From Archangium violaceum Cb vi76 (lineage in GTDB: Bacteria; Myxococcota; Myxococcia; Myxococcales; Myxococcaceae), in the NCBI RefSeq assembly GCF_000733295.1, contig NZ_JPMI01000289.1:97361-161360 (forward strand): a stretch of 64,000 nt of DNA, written 5' to 3'. Below the pieces are notes generated by a model that saw nothing but the letters and a program-made list of their open reading frames with translations, was not told the DNA's origin and made no database searches. Position numbers and translations under genes: made by a program. Positions 52,201 through 60,007 of the stretch are shown here, piece by piece. Within the stretch, counting starts at the first letter, position 1, and every line of letters begins with the position of its first letter.

Positions 52201-55200
52201 CAAGCACCTGGTGGCCTACGTGGTCCCAATATCCCCTCGCCCTCCGGGAGAGGGACGGGGTGAGGGTGCCACGGGCCCCGGGTTCAAATCCGAGGAGCTC
52301 CGCACCTGGCTCAAGCAGACCCTGCCCGAGTACATGGTGCCGTCTGCCTTCGTTCGGCTGGAGCGGCTCCCCCTGACGCCGAACGGAAAGCTGGACCGTG
52401 CGGCCCTCCCCGCGCCGGAGGCGGATGGGACGGAGCGCGAGGAGTACGTGGCGCCGCGGACGCGGATGGAGCAGTTGGTGGCGGACATCTGGGCGCCGCT
52501 GCTGAAGCAGCCGCGTGTGGGGGCACGGGACGACTTCTTCGAGCTGGGCGGGCACTCGTTGCTGGCGGCGCAGGTGGCCACGCGGCTGCGCGAGGCGCTC
52601 CAGCGGGAGTTCCCCATCCTGATGCTCTTCGAGGCGCCCACGGTGGAGGCGTTGGCGGCGCGGCTCGAGTCACTGCCGGGAGGAGTGGAGGAAGCCGGAG
52701 TTCTCCCGCTGGTGCCCGTGTCGCGAGAGGGCGAGCCGCCGCTGTCCTTCGCGCAGCAGCGGTTGTGGTTCATCGAGCAACTGGAGCCCGGTGGGTTCAC
52801 GTACAACGTTCCCTACGCCGTGCGGCTGCGAGGCCGGCTCGAGGTGGCCGCATTGGAGCGGAGCCTCGGGGAGATCATCCGGCGGCACGAGACGCTGCGG
52901 ACGACGTTCCTCCTGGTGGATGGACGGCCGGTGCAGCACATCGCGCCGGAGCTGGCCCTGACGTTGGGGGTGGAGGAACTGGAGGGGCAGGCGGCCGAAG
53001 CGGTCACGCGGCGGGTGGAGCAGGAGGCGCGCCGCCCGTTCGATCTGGGAACGGGCCCGCTGGTGCGCGTGACGCTGCTGCGCCTGGCGGCGGAGGAGCA
53101 CGTGCTGGTGCTCGTGGTGCACCACATCGCGTGCGATCTCTGGTCGTTGAACGTGCTGTCGCGCGAGCTGGAGACGCTGTACGCGGCGTACTGCTCGGGG
53201 ACGGAGCCCACGGTGCCGGCGCTGCCGGTGCAGTACGCGGACTACGCGGCGTGGCAGCGGGAGTGGCTGAGGAGCGGGGTGCTGGAGGAGCAGCTCGCGT
53301 GGTGGAAGCAGCGGCTGGCCGGAGCGCCTCCGGTGCTGGAGCTGCCGGCCGACAGGCCGAGGCCTCCCGTGCAGACCTTCCGGGGGGCGCACCTGACCGT
53401 GCCACTGCCGGCGGGCCTGGCGGGTGCGGTGAAAGAACTGCTGAGCCACGAGGAGGGCGTCACGCCGTTCATGGCGTTCCTGACGGGCTTCCAGGCGCTG
53501 CTGACGCGCTACAGCGGGCAGACGGACCTGGTGGTGGGCACGCCCATCTCCGGACGTCACCGGCGCGAGGTGGAGGGGCTGATCGGCTTCTTCCTCAACA
53601 CGCTGGCGCTGCGGGTGGATGGCTCGGGGGACGTGAGCTTCCGGGAGTTGCTGGGCCGGGTACGGGAGTCGTGCCTGGGCGCCTATGCCCACCAGGACGT
53701 GCCCTTCGAGCAACTGGTGGATGCGCTCCAGCCAGCAAGAGACCTGAGCCGCTCGCCGCTCTTCCAGGTGATGTTCGTCTACCAGACCGAGCTCACGGCG
53801 ATGGAGCTGCCCGGGGTGTCCGTGAGCGAGCTCGCCTTCCAGCCGGGGATGGCGAAGTTCGATCTCACGCTGTTCGTGAGGGAGACACCGGAAGGGTTGG
53901 TGAGCCTCTGGGAATACAACACCGACCTGTACGACGAGACGACGGTGGCGCGGATGGCGGCGCACTACACGCGGCTGCTGGAGGGGGCCGTCGCGGAGCC
54001 GGAGCGGAAGTTGTCGGCGCTGCCGTTGATGGACGAGGCGGAGCGGCGGCGGGTGCTGGTGGAGTTCAACGACACGAGGGTGCTGTACGCCCCGGCCAAC
54101 GGGGTGCACGAGTTGTTCGAGGCGTGGGCGGACCGGACGCCAGACGCGGTGGCGGTGAGCTTCGGGGAGGAGCGGCTCACCTATGGCGAGCTGAACCGGA
54201 AGGCCAATCGGCTGGCGCACCACCTGAGGAGCCAGGGCGTGGGGCCGGACGTGCCGGTGGGCCTGTGCGTCGGGCGCTCGATGGACCTGGTGGTGGGCGT
54301 GCTGGGGATTCTCAAGGCTGGTGGTGCCTACGTGCCGCTGGACCCGGCCTACCCGGCCGAGCGCTTGGCGCTGATGCTCGGGGCTTCCCGGGCGCCGGTG
54401 GTGCTCACGCAGAGGCGGTTGGCGGACACGCTGCCGGCCCATGAGGCGAAGCGGCTGTATCTGGACGAGGAGGAGGACACCTGGGCCGGGTGCGCCGAGA
54501 ACAACCCGGAGAAGGTGTCGGGTCCGGAGTCGCTGGCCTACGTCATCTACACCTCGGGCTCGACGGGAGTGCCCAAGGGTGTGGCGATGCACCACCGGCC
54601 GTTGCTCAACCTGATTCGCTGGCAGGTGGCGCGCTCGGCGGAGAAGCCCCGGACGCTGCAGTTCTCCGCGCTGAGCTTCGACGTGAGCTTCCAGGAGCTG
54701 TTCTCCACATGGGGAGCGGGAGGCGAACTGGTGCTCATCCCCGAGGAGCTGCGGCTGGAGGCGAGGGCGCTGCTGGAGATGATGGACCGTGGCGGGGTGG
54801 AGCGGTTGTTCCTGCCCTTCGTGGCACTCCAGAACCTGGCGGAGGAGGCGGACAGGGGAGGACTGGCGCCGAGGGCGTTGAAGGAAGTCATCACGGCGGG
54901 AGAGCAGCTGCGGGTGACGCCCGCGCTGCGCCGGCTGATGAAGAGACTGGGAGGGGTGCTGGAGAACCAGTACGGGCCGACGGAGACGCACGTGGCAACG
55001 GCGTACCGGCTGGAGGGAGAGCCGGAGAAGTGGCCGGAGGTGCCGAGTATTGGCGGGCCGATCGCCAACACGAGCGTGCACCTGCTGGATGAGAAGGGCG
55101 CGCCGGTGCCGGTGGGAGTGGTGGGGGAGCTGCACATCGGAGGGGCGGCGGTGGCGCGAGGCTACCTGCACCGGCCGGAGCTGACGGAGGAGCGATTCAT

Positions 55201-58200
55201 CCCGGACGAGTACAAGGCGAAACCGGGAGCGAGGCTGTACCGGACGGGGGACTACGCGAGGTACCTGGAGGACGGGAACCTCGAGTTCCTGGGGCGGAGG
55301 GACGCACAGGTGAAGGTGCGTGGCTTCCGCATCGAGCTGGCGGAGGTGGAGTCCGCGCTGTCCAGACACCCGGCGGTGAAGGACGTGGTGGTCGCGGCGA
55401 GGGAGGACGGAGCAGGAGCCAGAAAACTGGTGGCCTACGTGGTCCCAACTTCCCCCACTTCCCCCACTTCCCCTCTCCCTCTGGGAGAGGGACGGGGTGA
55501 GGGTGTAACGGCCCCCGAGCTGAAACCCGAGGCTCTCCGCACCTGGCTGAAGAATCGTCTGCCCGAGTACATGGTGCCGTCGGCGTACCTGTGCCTGGAG
55601 TCCTTCCCGCTGACGCCGAGTGGGAAGGTGGACCGAAGGGCGTTGCCGGAGCCGGAGGCGGAAGGCACCGGACACGAAGCCTACGTCGCGCCCAGAACAC
55701 GGATGGAACAGTCCGTGGCGGAGATCTGGGCGCCGTTGCTGGGCGTGCGCCGGGTGGGAGCACACGACAACTTCTTCGAGCTGGGTGGGCACTCGCTGCT
55801 GGCGATGCGGGTGACGTCGCGCCTGCGCGAGGCGCTGAAGGTGGAGGTCCCCGTCCGGGTGCTCTTCGAGGCGCCGACGGTGGCGGAGCTCGCGAGGCGG
55901 CTCGAGTCGCTGTCGGAGGACCATCAGGAGACCCAGCTCCCACCGCTGGTGCCCGTGCCAAGAGAGGGCGCACTGCCGCTGTCCTTCGCGCAGCGTCGTT
56001 TGTGGTTCTTCGACCGCCTCCATCCTCAGAGCGTGCTCTACAACCTCGCCATGGTGCTGCGCCTGGACGGCGTGCTCGATGTGACGTCCCTGGAGCGGAG
56101 CTTCCAGGAGCTGGTGCACCGGCACGAGTCCCTGAGGACGACGTTCCAACAAGGTGAGCAGGGCGTGGTCCAGGTCATCTCCGCGTCGGCGGCGCTGCCC
56201 CTGGAGGTGGTGGATCTGCGCGAGCTCGCGGAAGGGACGCGGGAGCAGGAAGCGAGGCGGCTGGCCACCGAGGAGGTCCTGCGGCCCTTCGAGCTGGGGA
56301 GGGGACCGCTCCTGCGGGTGAGCCTGTTGCGGACGGGCGAGGCGGAGCACGTGCTGGTGCTGACGATGCACCACATCGTGTCGGACGGGTGGTCGATGGG
56401 AGTGCTCGCCCGGGAGGTGTCGGCCCTGTACGAGTCCTTCCGGGAGGGAAGGGCTCCCGCGCTGGAGGCATTGCCCATCCAGTACGCGGACTACGCGGCG
56501 TGGCAGCAGAGCTGGCTCCGGGGCGAGGTGCTGGAGTCGAAGCTCGCCTGGTGGTGCGAGCAGTTGGAAGGCGCGCCACCCGCGCTGGAGTTGCCGACGG
56601 ATCGCCCGAGACCGGCGGTGCAGAGCTACCGCGGCGCGCTCCATTACCTGCACCTCCCCCTGGCGCTGACCGAGGCGCTGCGCGGGCTCGGCCAGAAGGA
56701 GGGCGTGACGCTCTTCATGACGTTGCTGGCGGGCTTCCAGGCGCTGCTGCACCGGTACTCGGGGCAGGAGGACATCAGCGTGGGCTCGCCCATCGCGGGC
56801 CGGAACCGGGCCGAGCTGGAGGGGCTGATCGGCTTCTTCATCAACGCGCTGGTGATGCGGACGAAGGTGAGGGGGGAGGCGTCCTTCCGGGAGCTGCTGC
56901 ACCAGGTGAAGGAGGTGGCGCTGGGGGCATATGCCCACGAGGAGGTGCCGTTCGAGAAGCTGGTGGAGGCGTTGAATCCCGCGCGCGACACCAGCCGCGC
57001 GCCGCTCTTCCAGGTGGCGTTCGCCCTGCAGAACGCCCCGTCGCCGGACCTGAAGCTGCCGGGCATCGAGTCCCGGCCACTGGAGCTGATGGGCCAGGCC
57101 GCGAAGTGCGAGCTGACGTTGTCATTGAGGGAGACGGGGGCGGGGCTGGAGGGCGTCGTCGAGTACAGCACCGACCTGTTCGAGGCCTCCACCATGGCCC
57201 GGATGTTCGGGCACCTGCGGACGTTGTTGGAGGGCGTGGTGGCGGACCCCGGGCGCCGGGTGGGTGAGTTGCCGCTGCTGGGGGAGGAGGAGCGGCGCCA
57301 GCTCCTGGTGGAGTGGAACCAGACGCGGACGGAGTACCCGCGCCATGCCACCGTGCACGCGCTGTTCGAGGAGCAGGCGGCACGCCGGCCCGAGGCCGTG
57401 GCGGTGGAGTACGAGGAGCAACGGCTCACGTACGCGGAGCTGAACCGCCGGGCGAACCAGGTGGCGCGGACCCTGCGGGGACTGGGCGTGGGGGCGGGGA
57501 CGCTGGTGGGCCTGTGCGCGGGCCGCTCGCCGGAGCTGGTGGCGGCGATGCTCGGCGTCCTGAAGGCGGGCGGAGCCTATGTGCCGTTGGATCCGTCCTA
57601 TCCCGCGGAGCGGCTGGCGTTCATGCTGGAGGACGCGGCGGTGCCGGTGGTGTTGGCCGCGCCGGAACAGGCCTCGGAGCTGCCCTCGGGGAGCGCCTTC
57701 GTGCTGGAGCTGTCCTGGGAGTCCTTCGCGCACGAGAGCGGAGAGAACCTCGAGGAGACGGGCGGGCCGGAGTCGCTGGCGTACGTCATGTACACGTCGG
57801 GCTCGACGGGACGGCCCAAGGGGGTGTGCATCCCGCACCGGGGCATCGTCCGGTTGGTGCGAGGCACCGACGTCTTCCAGGTGACGGCGGAGGACCGATT
57901 CACCCAACTGGCCAACACCTCGTTCGACTCGTCGAACCTCGAGTTGTGGGGCGCGCTGCTCAACGGAGCACGGTTGGTGGGCGTGCCCCGGGAGGTGGTG
58001 CTGGCCCCGAAGATGTTGGCCGCGTTCCTGCGCGAGCGGCAGGTGAGCGTGGTGGTCTTCACGACGCCGCTCTTCAACCAGGTGGCGGCCCAGTGTCCGG
58101 AGGCATTCCAGACGGTGCGGTACGCGATGTTCGGTGGCGAGGCGGCGGACCCGGCGCGGCTGCGCGAGGTGTTGCGGCGGGGCGGGAGCGCGAAGCTGCT

Positions 58201-59977
58201 GAACCTGTACGGGCCCACCGAGAACACGACGAACACGACGTGGCACGAGGTGAAGGAAGTGCCGGAAGGCGCCGTATCGGTGCCCATCGGCGGGCCGGTG
58301 GCGAACACGGAAGTGTACGTGCTGGACGAGCGGATGCAGCCGGTGCCGGTGGGGGTCCCGGGTGAGCTGTACACGGGGGGAGACGGGCTGGCGCTCGGCT
58401 ACTTGAAGCGGCCGGAGCTCACCGAGGAGCGGTTCGTCTCCCATCCCTTCCACCCGGAGCCGGGAGCGAAGCTGTACCGGACGGGAGACCTGGTGAAGTA
58501 CCTGCCGGACGGGACGCTCGAGTTCCTGGGGCGGCGCGACGGGCAGGTGAAGGTGCGGGGCTTCCGCATCGAGCTCGGGGAGATCGACGCGGTGCTGGCG
58601 AGGCACCCCGGGGTGGGGGAGAGCGTGGTCCTTGCCCGGGACGATGGACCCCAAGGCAGGTGGCTGGTCGCGTACGTGGTGCCCGCGGCCCCTACTTCCC
58701 CTCTCCCCCTGGGAGAGGGACGGGGTGAGGGTGCCACGGGCCCCGGGCTGAACCCCGAGGCTCTCCGAGCCTGGCTGAAACAGTCGCTCCCCGAGCACAT
58801 GGTGCCCGCGGCCTTCGTGTTCATGGAGGCCCTGCCGCTGACACCGAACGGCAAGGTGGACCGTGGGGCGCTGCCCGCGCCGGACTCGCAGCGGGCGGGG
58901 TTCGGTGCCTCCTATGCCGCCCCCGAGAGCGGACTCGAGCGCTCACTCGCGGCGATCTGGGCCGAGGTGCTCGGGCTGGAGCGGGTGGGCGTGGACGACA
59001 ACTTCTTCGACCTGGGAGGCAACTCGCTGCTGTTGCAGTCGGTGCACGCGAAGGTGGAGGCCGTGGTGGGCCGAGCGCTGCCCATGGTGGAGCTGTTCCA
59101 GTTCTCCACGGTCCGCACGCTCGCCGCGCAGCTGGCGGAGAAGCTCGGGGATGGCCGCGAGCCGGCCGCGCCGGAGCGGACGAGCTGCCTCGTGCGGCTC
59201 CAGGGGGGCTCGCCCGGGCCGGCGCTCTTCTTCCCGCACGCGATGGGGGGACGGACATTCTTCTACCGGGAGCTGGCGCGGCGCATCGCACCCCACCGGC
59301 CCGCCTATGGCTTCGACGCGCCGGGGTTGGAGGCGGGTGGACTGGAGCCCACCACCATCGAGGAGATGGCCGCGCACTACCTCGAGCTCCTGCGCGCCGT
59401 GCAGCCCACGGGGCCGTACCTGCTCGTCGGTGCGTCCTTCGGAGGGGTGCTCGCGTACGAGATGGCCCGCCGCCTGTCCGCCGAGGGGCATGAGGTGCCG
59501 CTGTGCGCGCTGCTCGACTCACCCGGCCCTGGGCTCTTCCCTCCACCTCCCGAGGACGACGCCGTGCTCCTGGCGGGCATGGTGGCCTCCTGGGTGGAGC
59601 TCCCGGCCGAAGCGCTGCGCGGACTGCCAACCGAGACGCAGCTCCAGAAGGTGCTCGACGAGGCGGCCCGGAGAGGCATCGAGCCTCCCTTCCCAGACAT
59701 TGAGCGGGGCCTGCGGTTCCTCCGGGTGTGGAGGAGCCACGCGGAAGCCCTGCACCGTTACACCGCCCCGCGCTGGGAGCGGGGAGCGTTGCAGTTCTTC
59801 CGGGCCGCCGAGCTCCAGCCGGGGAGGCCGGAGCATCTGGAGCGGGCCTGGCTGGACCGGTGCTCGGCGGTGCGGGTCGAGGTCGTCCCGGGAGATCACG
59901 ACAGCATGCTGCGCCCTCCGCACGTGGACGGCCTGGCGGCGCGGATCCGGGCGTGTCTGGAGCAGGTCCATGGCTGA
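46214..59977 (+). CDS. Four-module non-ribosomal peptide synthetase with thioesterase
   Basis: This 4587-residue enzyme has order C-A-T four times, then TE. All condensation domains keep HHxxxD (HHIVCDG near 169 and 1236, HHIACDL near 2304, HHIVSDG near 3386). Adenylation domains begin near 522, 1587, 2655 and 3739. Carrier serines are 1052, 2115, 3194 and 4271, each in GGHSLL/GGNSLL. TE (about 4326-4587) has GASFGG Ser4408, Asp in LLDSPG and His in GDHDS. There is no epimerase or methylation domain. Pocket residues read by eye (GrsA positions 235-331): module 1 DALVVAGTA, 2 DALFLGGTF (Val/Ile-like), 3 DVQFIAQVA (Pro-like), 4 DSLVMGLTN. The leading C domain needs an acyl donor from another protein. 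Each A domain contains an in-frame REP-like insert. Confidence 0.95.
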   Translation: MNVRDVQPPESTTGAKPGTRTGRGSSPLVPVSRERALPLSSSQQRLWFIEQLAPGGFTYNVPLAARLKGRLDVAALERSLEALVRRHEALRTTFTLEDGQPVQRIAPEAELTLPVESLEALAEEERAGAVPRLVEEEARRPFELEKGPLFRARLLRLAADEHVLLLSLHHIVCDGWSLEVMERELTALYGAYSRGETPRLPALPVQYPDYAVWQREGLKGEALEARLAWWKQRLAGAPPVLELPTDRPRPVVRSSRGAVLRVALSPELSATVRERSRLEGVTPFMTLLAGFQALLSRYSGQPDVVVGTPVSGRNRRELEGLIGFFANTLPLRVEAPGGLGFRELLKRVRESCLGALSHQEVPFEQMVNAVQPVRDSSRTPLFQASFALQGAAPFAALELPGVTVEELVFEPGVAKTDLTLYLRETPRGLVGLWEYSTALFDEATVARMAAHYARLLEGGLAEPERALAELPMLSEAERHQMLVEWNPVRTESPRPATVHGLFEEHAARQPEAEAVEYEGERLTYAELNRRANQVARNLRRLGVGEGTRVGLCAERSLELVAAMLGILKAGGAYVPLDPSYPAERLAFMVEDTAVPVVLAQPEFLSRWEALGATVVPLERSWETFAHEGGENLGETGGPEALAYVMYTSGSTGRPKGVCIPHRGIVRLVRDTVHVWLTQEDRFAQVCNTSFDASTLEVWGALVNGGCLVGVPREVALSPRSLAAFLREKRISATVLPTALFHQVVAECPDAFHTLKYVVAGGESPDPNAMRKVLERGAPRYLLNGYGPTENTTASTFFVVGNVPEGAVSVPIGTPPANAEAYVLDERMQPVPVGVAGELYVGGEGLALGYLNRPELTAERFVAHPFSPMPGARLYKTGDLARYLRDGNLEFLGRRDEQVKVRGFRVELGEIETALAKHPEVSEAVVVARDDGASGKQLVAYVVPNSPLPSGEGRGEGATGPGLNPEELRTWLKQTLPVHMVPSAFVRLEAFPLTPNGKVDRKSLPAPELEGVGAEYVPPRTALEELVAELWASLLGVRRVGAHDHFFELGGHSLLATRLVSRLREVLRIELPVSALFEAPTVAELARRLESVAEPSRGPRPPPLVPQPEGGTLPLSFAQQGLWFIEQLAPGGFTYNVPYVTRLRGRLEVPALERSLGALIQRHEALRTTFTQVEGQPVQRIAPALAFALPVENLEGVPRRVEEEFRRPFELERGPLFRALLLRVAAEEHVLVLVMHHIVCDGWSLNVLARELAALYQAFSTGSTPSLPELPVRYGDYTRWQREWLKGESLESLLGWWRQRLAGVPPVLELPTDRPRPPVQTFRGAMIPMRLPVALSRALGELSRREGVTPFMTLLAGFQALLARYSGQQDFVVGSPSAGRTHRELEGLIGLFINTLALRAEVPGTASFRTLLGRVREACLGAYAHQELPVEQLIHTLQPVRDPSRAQLFQVVFSQIEPAPALPLPGVVSEEVAIETGLAKFDLNLFVRETEEGWESLWEYNTGLYDEATVARMAAHYVRLLEGAVARPEQEVFALPLLGEEERRRLLVEWNQTRTEYPRHASVHGLFEEQVARRPEAVAVEDEGQRLTYAELNVRANQVARTLRGLGVGAGTPVGLCVGRSLELVVATLGILKAGGAYVPLDPSYPPERLAFMLEDTAVPVVLAQPELASELPAGGAFVLELSREAFAHESGENLEETVGPESLAYVMYTSGSTGRPKGVCIPHRGIVRLVRDTNYVRFTEEDRVAQVSNTSFDASTLELWGALLNGGCLVGVPREVTLAPKALAAFLREQRVSAMFLTTSLFNQVAAECPEAFRTVRQVLFGGEAADPRWVRAVLEQGTAGTLVNGYGPTEMTTFTCCYVLTEPGQVRNPMPIGRPISNTVVYVLDERMQPVPVGVAGELYAGGDGLALGYLNRPELTAERFVPHPFSEDPRARLYKTGDRVRYLADGRLEYLGRGDAQVKVRGFRIELGEVEAALAKHPGVGEVVVVVRNDGPSGKHLVAYVVPISPRPPGEGRGEGATGPGFKSEELRTWLKQTLPEYMVPSAFVRLERLPLTPNGKLDRAALPAPEADGTEREEYVAPRTRMEQLVADIWAPLLKQPRVGARDDFFELGGHSLLAAQVATRLREALQREFPILMLFEAPTVEALAARLESLPGGVEEAGVLPLVPVSREGEPPLSFAQQRLWFIEQLEPGGFTYNVPYAVRLRGRLEVAALERSLGEIIRRHETLRTTFLLVDGRPVQHIAPELALTLGVEELEGQAAEAVTRRVEQEARRPFDLGTGPLVRVTLLRLAAEEHVLVLVVHHIACDLWSLNVLSRELETLYAAYCSGTEPTVPALPVQYADYAAWQREWLRSGVLEEQLAWWKQRLAGAPPVLELPADRPRPPVQTFRGAHLTVPLPAGLAGAVKELLSHEEGVTPFMAFLTGFQALLTRYSGQTDLVVGTPISGRHRREVEGLIGFFLNTLALRVDGSGDVSFRELLGRVRESCLGAYAHQDVPFEQLVDALQPARDLSRSPLFQVMFVYQTELTAMELPGVSVSELAFQPGMAKFDLTLFVRETPEGLVSLWEYNTDLYDETTVARMAAHYTRLLEGAVAEPERKLSALPLMDEAERRRVLVEFNDTRVLYAPANGVHELFEAWADRTPDAVAVSFGEERLTYGELNRKANRLAHHLRSQGVGPDVPVGLCVGRSMDLVVGVLGILKAGGAYVPLDPAYPAERLALMLGASRAPVVLTQRRLADTLPAHEAKRLYLDEEEDTWAGCAENNPEKVSGPESLAYVIYTSGSTGVPKGVAMHHRPLLNLIRWQVARSAEKPRTLQFSALSFDVSFQELFSTWGAGGELVLIPEELRLEARALLEMMDRGGVERLFLPFVALQNLAEEADRGGLAPRALKEVITAGEQLRVTPALRRLMKRLGGVLENQYGPTETHVATAYRLEGEPEKWPEVPSIGGPIANTSVHLLDEKGAPVPVGVVGELHIGGAAVARGYLHRPELTEERFIPDEYKAKPGARLYRTGDYARYLEDGNLEFLGRRDAQVKVRGFRIELAEVESALSRHPAVKDVVVAAREDGAGARKLVAYVVPTSPTSPTSPLPLGEGRGEGVTAPELKPEALRTWLKNRLPEYMVPSAYLCLESFPLTPSGKVDRRALPEPEAEGTGHEAYVAPRTRMEQSVAEIWAPLLGVRRVGAHDNFFELGGHSLLAMRVTSRLREALKVEVPVRVLFEAPTVAELARRLESLSEDHQETQLPPLVPVPREGALPLSFAQRRLWFFDRLHPQSVLYNLAMVLRLDGVLDVTSLERSFQELVHRHESLRTTFQQGEQGVVQVISASAALPLEVVDLRELAEGTREQEARRLATEEVLRPFELGRGPLLRVSLLRTGEAEHVLVLTMHHIVSDGWSMGVLAREVSALYESFREGRAPALEALPIQYADYAAWQQSWLRGEVLESKLAWWCEQLEGAPPALELPTDRPRPAVQSYRGALHYLHLPLALTEALRGLGQKEGVTLFMTLLAGFQALLHRYSGQEDISVGSPIAGRNRAELEGLIGFFINALVMRTKVRGEASFRELLHQVKEVALGAYAHEEVPFEKLVEALNPARDTSRAPLFQVAFALQNAPSPDLKLPGIESRPLELMGQAAKCELTLSLRETGAGLEGVVEYSTDLFEASTMARMFGHLRTLLEGVVADPGRRVGELPLLGEEERRQLLVEWNQTRTEYPRHATVHALFEEQAARRPEAVAVEYEEQRLTYAELNRRANQVARTLRGLGVGAGTLVGLCAGRSPELVAAMLGVLKAGGAYVPLDPSYPAERLAFMLEDAAVPVVLAAPEQASELPSGSAFVLELSWESFAHESGENLEETGGPESLAYVMYTSGSTGRPKGVCIPHRGIVRLVRGTDVFQVTAEDRFTQLANTSFDSSNLELWGALLNGARLVGVPREVVLAPKMLAAFLRERQVSVVVFTTPLFNQVAAQCPEAFQTVRYAMFGGEAADPARLREVLRRGGSAKLLNLYGPTENTTNTTWHEVKEVPEGAVSVPIGGPVANTEVYVLDERMQPVPVGVPGELYTGGDGLALGYLKRPELTEERFVSHPFHPEPGAKLYRTGDLVKYLPDGTLEFLGRRDGQVKVRGFRIELGEIDAVLARHPGVGESVVLARDDGPQGRWLVAYVVPAAPTSPLPLGEGRGEGATGPGLNPEALRAWLKQSLPEHMVPAAFVFMEALPLTPNGKVDRGALPAPDSQRAGFGASYAAPESGLERSLAAIWAEVLGLERVGVDDNFFDLGGNSLLLQSVHAKVEAVVGRALPMVELFQFSTVRTLAAQLAEKLGDGREPAAPERTSCLVRLQGGSPGPALFFPHAMGGRTFFYRELARRIAPHRPAYGFDAPGLEAGGLEPTTIEEMAAHYLELLRAVQPTGPYLLVGASFGGVLAYEMARRLSAEGHEVPLCALLDSPGPGLFPPPPEDDAVLLAGMVASWVELPAEALRGLPTETQLQKVLDEAARRGIEPPFPDIERGLRFLRVWRSHAEALHRYTAPRWERGALQFFRAAELQPGRPEHLERAWLDRCSAVRVEVVPGDHDSMLRPPHVDGLAARIRACLEQVHG
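49047..49082 (+). repeat. REP-like hairpin repeat inside NRPS module 1
   Basis: Arms CCCTCTCCC/GGGAGAGGG, loop CTC, then ACGGGGTGAGGG and GTGCCACGGGCC. Translated in frame as PLPSGEGRGEGATGPG between LVAYVV and the LRTWLKQ helix of the adenylation C-terminal subdomain. The core is identical to intergenic copy 3. Confidence 0.9.
52233..52268 (+). repeat. REP-like hairpin repeat inside NRPS module 2
   Basis: Arms CCCTCGCCC/GGGAGAGGG with loop TCC, the same variant arms as intergenic copy 2 at 16227. Translated as PRPPGEGRGEGATGPG at the same protein position as in module 1. Confidence 0.9.
55470..55505 (+). repeat. REP-like hairpin repeat inside NRPS module 3
   Basis: Arms CCCTCTCCC/GGGAGAGGG with loop TCT. 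It is preceded by a small tandem repeat, ACTTCCCCC three times (55448-55472, coding TSPTSPTSP), and translated as PLPLGEGRGEGVT. Confidence 0.9.
58698..58733 (+). repeat. REP-like hairpin repeat inside NRPS module 4
   Basis: Arms CCCTCTCCC/GGGAGAGGG with loop CCT, then ACGGGGTGAGGG and GTGCCACGGGCC. Translated as PLPLGEGRGEGATGPG, again just before the LRAWLKQ helix. Confidence 0.9.
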
Positions 59978-60007
59978 AGCGTCGGAGCACGAAAGAGGAG
60001 GTGGGCA

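Noticed and set aside
52670..56938. Antisense frame of 1422 codons opposite the NRPS, with similar long antisense frames at 45719-49147 and 897-3131
   Set aside because: High third-position GC keeps antisense frames open. Their translations are His/Arg/Pro/Gln-rich without motifs, while the sense strand encodes clear domains.
49047..58733. REP-like hairpins in the NRPS as transcription terminators or breaks in the gene
   Set aside because: All four are read in frame within one uninterrupted 4587-codon gene, and none is followed by a U-tract.
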